Shown: positions 23,401-35,600 of the stretch, one piece after another
How positions within the stretch are numbered: position 1 is the stretch's first letter
Layout of the letters: each line of letters starts with the position of its first letter
Source: Epiperipatus broadwayi
Lineage: Eukaryota > Onychophora > Udeonychophora > Euonychophora > Peripatidae
Direction of reading: 5' to 3'
Assembly: GCA_028023455.1 (NCBI GenBank)
Contig: JAQFVV010000002.1
Span: forward strand, 32,557,725-32,621,724
DNA length: 64,000 bases
Program-made: the position numbers and the translations under genes
Notes under the pieces: model-generated
The model's input: only the letters and a program-made list of their open reading frames with translations
The model's database searches: none
Told to the model about the DNA's origin: nothing

Positions 23401-23656
23401 TGACAGTTGGTTTATTCATTTACTATATTGCCTATTCTGGCTTATTGAAAACCTCTGGGCAAAAAAAAAAAAAGACCTAACTATATTTTTTGGATCTAGA
23501 CCAAATAAAATATCACATGCTCCCTCCATTTGACTTTCAACATATGCACTAGGAACAATAATCTACTCCAATTAAAAAGTGTTGGCTTGGGTAATCAATA
23601 GCCATTAGATAAAAATGCCAAATTAAATCCTCAAATTAGTTTGGATAATCTATTAA
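23401..23656 (+). repeat. 258-bp direct repeat, copy 2
   Basis: Same sequence and orientation as 21471-21728. It is preceded by CTGGGGGTCA and followed by AGAAGCATG, so the flanks differ from copy 1. The spacing between copies is 1,672 bp. Confidence 0.95.
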
Positions 23657-23659
23657 AGA

Positions 23660-24560
23660 AGCATGAATTAGAGCAATCCAAAACTCATTATTATTAATAA
23701 ATGTGCACTGCCCTCTAGTGCCTAATGATTACTTAAGCTTGCCATAAGTGTTTCTAGTGTGGGGACCATGATGTACAATGCTTAAAAAAACTTCACGACT
23801 TTAACCATGAGCTATATATCTCAAAGATGTACTTCAGGATAATGTGAAAGTTCATTCAAAATTTTCAGATTATACATTAAATCATACTTAGGAAACTAGT
23901 TTATTTTTTTAAAAAAATGAACACGGCTTTCACTTAACAAATGTCAACGGAGATCGTCTTGGGATTGCTATACTAATAAAGCTTACAGAAATTGATGGAA
24001 TATTGTAGAAATATGATAGATTATAGTCATTATCACTCAAGGAAGCGAAGACTGATACACTTCTACAAATTATTATCAAATATTTGTTTGCAAAATATTG
24101 CATTTAATTTGTCTCTTCTGATTGTATAATAAAAACTGATTTCAAAGAATATCAACAGAAACTGCTTATTCTATCTACTTTTATAAATGCAACTTAACAG
24201 AAAATTTCATTTGTTAATATATACCGCAATATTTCAAAAATCAAACAGTGAATATAACATGCTACAATCATAGTAATATGGTGTCATGTGAACTTTGGAG
24301 CTCATGTTCAGAACAAGATCAAAGCTAAAACTGACGTTACTATAATTGTATCTATAGCATATGTTATAGTCCGTTTAATTTTTGAAATATTTGTGTAAAA
24401 CAATGCAGTATAGATTTGTCAACGAAATTGTTGACTTTGTGAAGGTAAATAGAAAGCAAGCTGTTAATATGTATCATTTGAAATTGGTTTTTATTATATA
24501 ATCAGAATAGATATAAATTAAATGCAAATATATTTGATATTTTGTAAATCAGATATTTGA
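23660..24560. other. Intergenic, nothing recognised
   Basis: A+T-rich, no ORF or family match. A short inverted stretch (AAATATATTTGATATTTTG, CAAATATATCAAATC) lies at 24,525-24,590, close to the Tc1-like remnant, and may be its terminus. Confidence 0.45.
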
Positions 24561-24579
24561 TTATATTTCATACAAATAT

Positions 24580-25090
24580 ATCAAATCTTCATTGCCTTGG
24601 TGATAATGAATACAAGCTATTCTTAAAAGGTTTCTCATTAATGAGGTATGCCACCTTCCATTTAATTATTCAAGAATAAACCATATAGGTTCAATTATAT
24701 TTAAGTCAAATGGATAGACTGTGGAAGCTTTAAATATCATTGTCCTAATTCTTCAAGTAAATATTTAACAATGTAGTCTCTGAATTGGATTACTTTCATT
24801 TTAGAAGATAATAATGTTTTCTGAAATCTTAATTATAGGATTTATCTGACTGCCAAAATATTACAATAATTTGAAGCTATGATATGCTCATATCACTTGT
24901 GATACCAAATGGAAGAATGTGATGTGATTAATACCTTCCTGTGGTGACTACTAAAGCATTCTTCCAGATGACATTCGAAGAAATTTGAATAATCTTTAAA
25001 TACTACACAAAGATAATATTTGTAAAAATAGCATGAAGGACAGCCATAATACTGAAAGTCTACATTGCTTTTTGATATGTACATGTGTAT
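24580..25090 (-). mobile_element. Tc1-like transposase remnant
   Basis: The minus strand near 24,740-24,680 reads STVYPFDLNIIEPIWFILE, matching the conserved WPxxSPDLNPIENLW block of Tc1 (DD34E) transposases. Upstream (25,080-24,893) an open frame (YFYKYYLCVVFKDYSNF) may be part of the same element. Frame breaks show it is inactive. Confidence 0.55.
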
Positions 25091-25099
25091 AACAAACGC

Positions 25100-26260
25100 T
25101 TTTTATACATATAATATGCTCATATAAAGCATGATTATAGTATAAACAAAATTTTTAAATATAGTTAATAAATTGAGATGACACATTTACATGTTTTACT
25201 GAATGTGTGCGTTCATTCATTCATCAAAAAAAAAAAATTATTTTTAAATCAAAATGTCTTTCATCTCAAATACTCTCTGGGTAATATTCTTTTTTCAATA
25301 TTTTTTTCTCTTACCGAAATATAATAGTCTCATTATTAAGAATTTACAATCGCTAATTGTTTTTAAGTCAGTCTCAATATTAAATATATTCTGAATTCTA
25401 TACAACTTTTAGCAATTACACTTAAAAAAAATTTTATTACGCAAAATACTGTCCAAATTTGGAAAAGATAATAATGGAAGAATTAAATGTATATGATTTC
25501 AAGGTAGTTGGTTAAGCGTACTGTGGCTGCTCTTCTTGGGGGTTCTTGATGGTACTGCAGTGTGGCCTATTTCAACACACATTGAAGAGATTTTATTAAT
25601 AAACATGATGGCGTATGACACTCTTTGAGATTGAAAAACTGCGGCTGGCATATTGTAAAATTTGTTTACAATTTTAAGATTGTGTATGGTGCTCAGAGAT
25701 GGAAAAATAGCTGTCTGTGTATCATAAAATGCATTAAATTTATGATTATTAATTTTTTTTTTTTTTGGATAGTGTATAATTGAAGTTGTATATAGTGATC
25801 CAATGAAATTAGCAGCTTTACTATATATTAAATGCAGCGATTATAATCAAATAGACATAATAAATATCAAGAAAACATGAAAAAAGGCATTAAATATAAT
25901 AGATGAATTAAACAAAAAAAGTTTAGAACAATTCAGACTAATCGTAAATTGAATTGTAAAAAGAATGATAAAGTTAAGAAATCTATATAAGCTGTTTCTA
26001 AATGGCAAATAAACAAATGTATGGATCTAACCCAATAAAACTGAATTCTTAGTAATAAATGGAAGATTTAATGTATATAAAATATACATTTTGTATACTT
26101 TTACCTTAAATAGCAATATGTGTTTGATTAAATACTAAGATGAATGTGTATATATATAAAATCAAGAAATAACAATGGGTGTAGCATGTAGTTCTCCCCC
26201 TCCCTCCTAGCATGTTAAAAAATAATATTTACAATAGTACAATCTTTTTTTTTTTAAATA
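25100..26260. other. Intergenic, nothing recognised
   Basis: A+T-rich spacer up to the LRR1 3' end. No coding signal. Confidence 0.5.
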
Positions 26261-26266
26261 GAAATC

Positions 26267-26272
26267 TTTATT
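26267..26272 (-). terminator. LRR1: Candidate polyadenylation signal of LRR1
   Basis: AATAAA on the minus strand, 150 bases after the LRR1 stop, followed by a T-rich stretch on the plus strand. It gives a compact 3' UTR. Other A+T hexamers nearby are possible. Confidence 0.5.
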
Positions 26273-26422
26273 CTTAAATATGAAACAAAAACATATATAC
26301 AGTTACATTGATTATAAATTATATTATTAAAATTTCAAAACTTTTAAGTTGTTTTGATCAATAATAATAAATTTTACAAAATATAAGTAATAAATGCTAA
26401 ACTTTTTGAAAGTAGATAATGA

Positions 26423-26651
26423 TTATTTGCCATATAAATTGTAACATTTCAGTGAACAAATAAAAATTTGCACAGGAACATAATCTGCTCTAGGTCTAGT
26501 AACGTGAACCGAATCGGATAAAGTATGCAAATTGATCATAACAATATGCTTTATACTAGACTCAAAACATGGAGCTCCACATAAACATTGGTGTGAGTTT
26601 CTGAGGTACATTCGAAGATGAAATGGAATATCACTGTCTCTAAACTTAAAT
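26423..26651 (-). CDS. LRR1: LRR1 last coding exon
   Basis: Acceptor CTTTTCAG ends at 26652. The first base completes Arg336, then [35 protein letters not shown] and [13 protein letters not shown] to TAA at 26425-26423. The CxCxxxC and CxxxC pairs and the MNLH-type block are the LRR1 C-terminal signature. Confidence 0.95.
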
Positions 26652-29600
26652 CTGAAAAGAGAATAAGAAGCATATTTACACTTTTATGTTATCAATACAC
26701 AGCCAAACATTTTATTTAATAATTGTATTGGATATTAAATCAGTACATTAATGCACATAACAGTTATTACAAATATAAATTATCAAAAATGGAAATAAAT
26801 GAAGTTCATTATGCTGTCTTTTTCATATAAATTATAATAAAAAATTATATATAAGTCTTATAAATATATTAATAGTTAAACATAAAAAGCCATTTTCTGT
26901 TCAAGGTTTTGTGCCCTTTTCAAATGTTAACCATCTATTTTAACATTAACCAATTATTACAGATAGAACACCATCTAGTGTTCTATAATGGAAGTAAAAT
27001 AAAATAAAAGAGCAACAAAATAAAACCATACAGAAATACAATATAACTTCAAAGAATTGACTATATAACAGAAATAATATATGCACTATACAACTTTACA
27101 TATACTACTTTAATATAATTTTCCATTCATTTTTAATTAAACAGTTGTTAATCAAATTTATTGAATTTTATAAATATTCATACAATTATTTAAGTTACGC
27201 TTAATAATTATAAATAATATATTTTTTAATTTCATAAATGTTATTTGTGAGATCAACAATAGAACTTTTTCCACTCCCACTGATTTTCAATATAATATCC
27301 TATCAATTCTACAATTAATAATACTTTATTAACAAAAATGTTTGTGGAGATTAATATCTTATTGCTTTCACTTAAACTTTATACTCTCATAACTTTGTAG
27401 ATGTACAGCTTTAAATTAAATATTCTTAGATGAATTTTGTAAATTGTACAATCAATGAAGCTAATATAAGTATTATAGGTGATCATCAGTTGGTTCGGTA
27501 ATATCACATTATAAATATTCCTAATTCAATAACCGAGATGAATTAAAAAAAAAAAAGAATCTCGGATGATCATTTGAGATTTAATACATATTCTGATATC
27601 CATAAGAATGAGTCTAGCGGAAGCCTGACTATATGGTTTTTGCAACTGGACAAATATCGATTATAACTAGTCACAGAGAAGTTTTTAAACCATAAGCAGT
27701 GGGTGACAACATTCCTGTTAGTGAACTAATGCTATCCATGCTTAAGAAATTTAAAAGGATCTATCCTCAATAATGTCGAAAACACAGCTCAAAATCAGCA
27801 GTGCTATTCATAAAGAAGTGTGGTTATTTCAACTTCTAAAGAGCAAAATAATAATATACTAAAGATGAATTTGTGATGATTATGCAAATTAATCCATGAA
27901 CTACAAATATATTTACATATGTAATATGCTGATCCATTAGTCCATTTACTTATCTTCCAGCATTGTCTTTGACTTCTGTTGCAGCAAATTTTCCTTTTGA
28001 AAGACTTCAAAAATTTGCCTTATTATAGCTTTTCATAGTATTCCACCTTTGGCCCAATCTTCCCACAAAAAGCAAGCCATATCACATTTCTGAGAATCTG
28101 AGATAATCTTTATAATGAGACATTTTTCTCTCCTATAAAACCATACTCAAGATCACCATGAAATACTATTTTAGGGAAGTTATATTTGATAGGTCAAATT
28201 TGATGAAATAATTTTGCTACAGCAGACTCGACGATATATCCAGATACCCGAAGAATATACTGATTGCTCTTATAATCTTGCCATCATATTTTTAGAATTT
28301 TATGCATATTCTTAAATGAAGTTTTTCATGTCTGTATGTGACATTGGTGACTCACATCCATAATTATATAAAACATCAACCCTACATAAAACCAATTTAA
28401 TCACAATTGTTCCATCATGATAAATTACCTCGTTTTTTAACTTTTAAAAGTATCGGCAAATATTGCAGTCAATCCATTAATTTAAAAAGATATTAAAATA
28501 TTTAAAGTGATAACTATCCAATCTAAAAGTTGTCGATTTTTTCTTTCATCATTGGTTGATAAAGAACTTTAAGTTCTTTAATAAAGTAGTCTTTATGTCT
28601 ATATAATACTCAAAATATTCTGTGGATTGTCAATCGCCCATATATAATATATATTAAGAAACCAACCAAATATTATTTTTGCTTTGATCGATTCATATCA
28701 ATAATTCCCCCCAACTCCAACAAATCTGTATAGCATCTTGACACCTGTTTCATATAGCCACTTATATGCTTTTCCAAAGATCTTACATTAAAATCAAAGG
28801 GATACCTGTAATAAATATTTTCTGTGTCTCCATTATGTGGGTGATATAAATTTCAAATATCATCAAGATCTGTTTAATTAGTTGAGTCAAATGCCTTAAT
28901 GAAATCAATTAAAGCATTATATTAAGAACAATTACTGAATAGTAGTAATTAATTTATTGAACATACAGAAAGCATATGTAAATACTTTAAACAAGCTTTA
29001 ACCTGTGTTTAATGCGCTTTAAAATTGAACACAGGTTAAAGCCTGTTTAAAGTAAGAACAATTACGTAATGATGACTAACTGATTGATGGGTGCATAATA
29101 ATAGAGTATTATGGTATGCATAGTTTTTATTTAAAATTTAATATTGATTTAAAGTTAAATACTTTATATCTGTAACCTGGTTTATTAATTAAAATTTTGA
29201 TTTGTTCCTTTTCTTTTAATCTTATATTATTTGTTTTTTTATGAAAAAGGCCAGTCAATATAACTATTTTAAGTTCTCTGTATAACGTATATTAAAAACA
29301 AAAATTACATTATCAGAAAATAAGACCATCTGGTTGTTTTTGAAAATGATCTCCAATGGACTTACATCGTTCAGTCAAATAATCAAGCAGCCCAATAGTT
29401 AAAAAGTTTGTTTTGTAGGATGGGAAGAGTGAAATCTAGCCAGAGCATTGGTTAAGACTTGTTACTAATAACTAATTAGGAAAGTCATTTTTGAATCAAT
29501 TTGTAGACACTTTTGCCAGATTTTTAATGACTGCCATGTTTACATAAAATTGAAAATCCTTATAAAAATTTATACAGAGAATAAAAGATTTCTGCTACAA

Positions 29601-32600
29601 ATTTGAAAATGTACAAAACTATAATCTTAGTAATACATGAATTATATTATCAACAATTAATAATTATACATAATCTTAGATATATTAAAAAAATATTCAA
29701 GCAGAAAGGAATAAGAGAACAAATCATTTCTATAGCTGAACCAGAACTGAAGATATGTTTCCAGAAATTAAGTTTTATTTTGAATAATTGGGATTCATAA
29801 TTAATATTTTATTCAAAATATGACTGCGATATGCTATTTAATTCTGTCAATATTTAAGTTAGTTTAGTAAAAAAAAAAATATTTTTTTATCTAGTGATAA
29901 TTATATGGTAATTTGATTATAGATGTTTGTGTCCGAATCTCTCGCAATAACCAATGTGTCCATTTAAAAAAATACTTGAATTTTAATAATGAGATGAAAA
30001 TTTAACTTATTAAGATGAGTAATTAGAGTATATGATAATGTATTTTTGGTTTCACCAAGTGTAAAATTTAATTTCTTGTAAATAGCCGACTCAATATCAA
30101 ATACTATACCGGTATTCTGTTAATTAAATTTTATTGGTTTCGTTAACTTCTTTATTCAATGCTTCATAATCTTAATCATTCAATGTTATGATCCCATATT
30201 TATCCATTAAATTTGGATTAGGATCTTGTTGAAGAAGAATATACAGACACCTGCAGGAGTTATGCTATGGCTTCCAGAAAAGAAACAAAATAGTTTCTAT
30301 AACAATAAATAAAATTAGTGAACTATTCATAAAAATAACCTTGCTGAATTGCATAAAAATAAAATTCCACATATAATTATTGCAACCTGATCTATCCTTT
30401 CTATTTTTAAAAAATGGAACAATGTAAATAACTAAAATTAGGTGATATCACAACTTCATAAATCTTTATAAAAAATTTCAATAGTGTTGAAGACTATATA
30501 TCATCAATGTATATTAAATTTTTTTCATATTTAAGATTACAAAGAACTTTTAATTTTACTAATCCAAGTATCTTTGTCCAAATCTATATGAATGGGTTGG
30601 ATGGATATGTCATTAAAAGTCAACATCTGAATCAATTCCTCAATCATTCAAAATAATACTCCATCTGTTTGAAATATTGTCATCATACAAAAAGGTACCA
30701 TTTATGGATTTAATAGAATTACATCTAAAAGAAGATTTAAAGTGATTAAATGGCGAAATATTTATATTTTTGAAGTTTTAATCCATTAGTCATTTTAAAA
30801 TCTTGTCTATTGCTGAAACTCCCTGCATGAGATTACTAATCTGGATGTCAGTTTATCATTCTGCTTGGCAAAAAATGCCAGTCTTCTTTTAATCAAGTCA
30901 TTAATAATAAAATCATTGTTAGAAAAACAATCAAGATTATTTTTGAAGCCAAGAGTAGATCTGCTTGCATCCAATTCTTATGATGATTCTGAAAGTGGAA
31001 ATTAAAATTTTTACTTTTTAAAATAATTGATGAAATTTAGTAAGGGTATTAGACGCTTTTAATACAATGAGTATCAAATTCTTACAACAATAGTACCTAT
31101 TATTTAAAGCAATTATTTTAATCTTGGAACATTCTAATAATCACTTAAGAGCTTTTGCATTCCAATTTTAATTATAATTAGATGCCATAATGCATCCGAA
31201 TTCCTTTATAGGAATTTTCTGCCTAAACAAAGGATTTGTAATAATCCATATATATGCAAAAACATAAAAAAGACAAACTTTGAATTTGTAGCACTCGTAC
31301 TACTATTTTCAATAACTATGGACTAAAATTTATTGTTGATATCAGCACTTGTGTAAGATAAAAAAAATTCAATATAGTGTTGAAGTAATGTTAACCAGCA
31401 AAGAAAAAACTTGATTTAAGCTCTCTGAATCTTGCAGAGCTAATCAATAATAAAATGCGTACAGGTACCATTATGTCAATCAAATATTTTCATTGAAGAA
31501 ATGGAGTTTAATACAAAATATAGTGAATACCAAATTAGTCCACAGGGAGCTGTCTCATTTCAATGGATGATCTTGTCCTTATAAAAATGTGTAGCCATCT
31601 ATCTATCCAATTAAACCCTCTTCCATTAGAAGATGGCATCCTCTTATGTCCCCAAGTTTCCATTCTTCATTCAGAATTTTCTGAATATAGAACACTCGGA
31701 ATACACTCTTTGATTAAGTCACATTTATATTGTACCAATATCGTATCGGTACATATATATAATTTTTGTCTAAAAATTATTAAAATACAGCTCGATAAAA
31801 GAAAATAATAAAAGTTGTACGATTCAGTTTGAGAGATTGTTATTTATAAAAAGTTTAGAGTTTTTTTTTTATTAAACAAAATTCACGTCGCTAAAAAAAA
31901 AAAAAATTATAAAAGTTACTATTAATTAATTAGAAGGGGGAGGAAGATTAATTCAACAATTTTAGAAAGTAAATAAAAGTTAAAAGTTATGATAGTTCAA
32001 GAATAAAATCTCTCTCTTGACGTTTAAATTATTAAAGAAAAAATGATAAATGCGTGTATATGTGTGTGTTAAAATAATATTGAAAAACATGAAAATAAAT
32101 AAATTCAGCAATAATTACTGAATGAAAACAACACGTTTGCAATGCTATTTAATTAAGAAAGAATCTATAAACAACGTAATTAAACTTTTATCAATTGAAA
32201 TCGAAAGCAGTGGATAATGGATTTTGCTGGCGGCTACAAAAAAATGACAAGTCGTTACATAAATAGACCTAAATTTTCACACGCAAGTCAGTTTTGGATC
32301 AGTCAATTAGTCTGGTCAGTTCAATCTATGAGTTCAATTCATCAATCAGTCATGCCTTGTTAACAGCTTCATCGGAACATGCGATGAACTTCAAACCTTG
32401 TCCAAATACCAGTACTCTGCCTGAGATGAAGTAACAGCCGCCCAATAAGTGAGAGCCACCAGAATATCTACTGTCTTAATAATAGTACCATGAAATAAAT
32501 AACTGTCCTCAACCTTAATAAAAGAAGTAACCAGGATCGTCAATCAACAGAAATCCTCCGCAGAAGCATAAATCCAGCCGGCTAGTAATAAAACAATTCA

Positions 32601-35600
32601 GAAACACCCTGGATACACAGGGAGCAAACAACCAAAATCTCCATGAACCAAAAACCTAGGTAATTAATAACTTTCTTATTTCCATTTATAAATTCTACGT
32701 AGTCATTGCCATCCATAAAGCCTTCAGAGTCAGTAATAAATGAACTCTATCGCATGCATAAAGAACTTGATGTGCATGCGGGTTTGAACGCCTTATATTT
32801 AATATTTGTCATACTATTTAATACTTTTGTCATTTAATGTTGTTAGATTATATTTTCATGTGTATTTAAAATGTGTGTACGTGGTCATATATAAATACCA
32901 TAAATGTTTAGGTTAGTTAAAATATCAAAGTAATTTAAAACTTTAATAATAAATGTTTAGAAAATAAATTATCTTACGCTTAATTTTGTTGGTCAATTCT
33001 TTTTACCACTAATTGAAACAATAATTTGTCCTTGTATAACTTTGCTGAGCTAGTCTTGGGGATATTTCGAGCGATGGATTATGGGCCTACTATCCAAACA
33101 CGTTAGTTCTAGTAACTAGATGGCGCCCGAGGTTTACTCTGAAACAAAGTGCTTGGATAGTAGGGGTTTGAATCTAGCAGTTGAGGTGGGCCACGGTCTG
33201 GAAATGTGATCGTGTTATGCATTGCATAGCTTGGTCTGACTGGGTATTGTTGTTAGCTCTCCTATCGACGATATTCTCCCCTCTGCTTGGAGGGCCCGGT
33301 TCGTTCACGTAATATTTATAATATAAAATTATAAATTTATGATAAATAAAGTTTAAATCCAGTTGAACCGAGTAAATAGAGTATGCTGGACCTTCTAAGG
33401 ATCGGACCCGGCACAATATATTTAAAAATAGATCTAAAAAATCTAAGACAATAATAACATATACTAAGCATTATGACTATTTAAATAAAAAGTGTTTTTA
33501 TCTAATGTTTTATACTAATAAATTACATCACTTGAATAACAATGAACGCAATATTAATCTTCCAGTATTAATTTTAGAAATAGTAATAATTTTCTTACAT
33601 ACAAGAAAAAAATATATAAATACCTTTGTTTTTTTATTATAACAGCTGCTAATTCTTGTAGACTGGGCATAGGAAGTTCAAGGAAAGTCTGTTCAGGATG
33701 AACGACGGTCACAAATGGATTTCCCCACACTGATACTTCATCTAAATTAAGTTTCATAAAACTGGCAGGAAGAAGCGATATCTTGTTCTCAAAAGCAGAT
33801 AAAAATCGAAGTTGACTTAAATTCCCGATACTTTCCGGCAAATGGTCAATTTCGTTATTCTCAACTTTCAGTGTAATCAACTGTAGGAAGTTTCCAATCG
33901 TTTCAGGAAGCTTTGTCAACAGATTACGGCTAAGATCCAGTTTTTTCAGAGTATGTTGCAAGTGAGAGGAAAGGAATGCTGGGAATACTTTCAATTCATT
34001 ACTGTGAAGAATCAGTTCTGCCAACGGAAATGTACTTCCCTGTATTTCTGGAAAAACTTTTATAAAATTGTAGCTAAGATCCAAAGTCTATAAAAAAACA
34101 AAAAAATTGTTTTACTGTTCTTTAAATATTAAAATTATTTAATATGATAAAGTAAGAAAATTATAAATGGAATTTTCCATATTAAGATCAGAAAGTATCT
34201 GGTTATTATTTATGAATAAATTTCATCTAACATTTTTTACTAATTTTTAAGATATTGATAATCTATTTATTCAACTAAATTCCTTAAAGTTCTTGACCTT
34301 CATCATCAACCATTATCAATCCATTGTAGGATGAACGTCTCTCTAAGTTCAATCCATGTTCTCTGATCTTTAGTTTCTCTTCTCCACATCACCCCTGCAC
34401 ACTTACTTATTTCATCCATCCATCTCACATGTGGTCTCTTTCTGGGTCTTTTACACTCTCTTGGAATCTGTTTAAGATTTCAATTGTCCATCTATTATCA
34501 TCTCTTCTAGCAATATGTACAGTCCAACTGCACATTAAAACAAATTAAATGAAATTATTTACATATTTTTATTAATTTGCTCGATGACTATTCAGAACAA
34601 TTGATCTAATTTCTGTTAAATTTCTATAGAAAAATCTAGAGTACTAAAGATTTAAAGTTTTATGCCATATTTAGAGAGCTAAAATTATTAGAACTTTGAT
34701 TTTTAGGAAAGTTTTTATTTATATAAAGATGTTTTGATCAAATATTAAAATAATGAATCTTTTGATATCAGAAATTTCAATTTGGTAAAATCATATATTT
34801 ATTTAAAAATACAATAATCAATCAAACGTCACATTGCTTTTATAAGCTTGTATTTACAAATATGTAATATATATATAAAAGCAATGTCACACAATATATG
34901 ACTTGCTTTATTATTATAATTTTGCCTTTGGTGATGCTAAGGCTATTAATATATGGTGGATCTGAACTTTGGTTCAGTCCCATATAGCTATTTAAGTTAG
35001 ATAGCTGGAGTTAAAGACATTTTCATGTCCGAAAATTTAAGATTTTCTACTTAAATGTTATGTATTAAATAAATGCTGGGTTTTGAGTTGATATTTTAGA
35101 TCTAGTGTCTGAATGTTCTCACTGAGGTGCGTCAAAAGCTCGAAACCAATTGGTCTGGGAATAGGAATATTCTATATAGAGATTTTAAATATTTTTCTCT
35201 TATTGTTTGAGCTATTGGTATGCTCCCTATATTAAAAATATAACTTTTTAATTTAATTTTTGGGATTTTTTTTTTTTGAAGGATATATTGAATACATTTT
35301 TATATTAGTGTGGAATTTATTAAATAATCAATTTCTTCTACATATAAAATAAAAGCAAGTGTTAAATAAATTTGTCTTATGAGATCTCATAGAGTGGAAT
35401 TTAATTATTATTTAAAGATTTGTTTCAATATGTATTATGATGAGGACTTATGGGAAATGCAACAAGGTTAATATCGTTCATTGCCGGGCAGACTAATAAG
35501 CCAATAGGTTTCTTAATGGACTTGAACGATAATCCAGTTTGTTGTTTGATTACAATCCATTTTGGCCAGAACAATTTCAAATTACAGAATGCGTCCATGA

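Noticed and set aside
21471-23656. LTR retrotransposon with 258-bp LTRs
   Set aside because: The repeats lack TG...CA ends, there is no primer-binding site after copy 1, no polypurine tract before copy 2, and no target duplication outside.
18740-26260. Additional host gene between BIRC6 and LRR1
   Set aside because: Only transposon remnants and short unconserved frames were found on both strands.
33100-33150. Hammerhead ribozyme in the 33.1 kb hairpin
   Set aside because: A GAAAC is present, but the obligatory CUGAUGA core is absent.
33174-33416. 80-codon minus-strand frame
   Set aside because: Overlaps the LTR-like leader; the translation matches no host protein I know and is better explained as repeat sequence.
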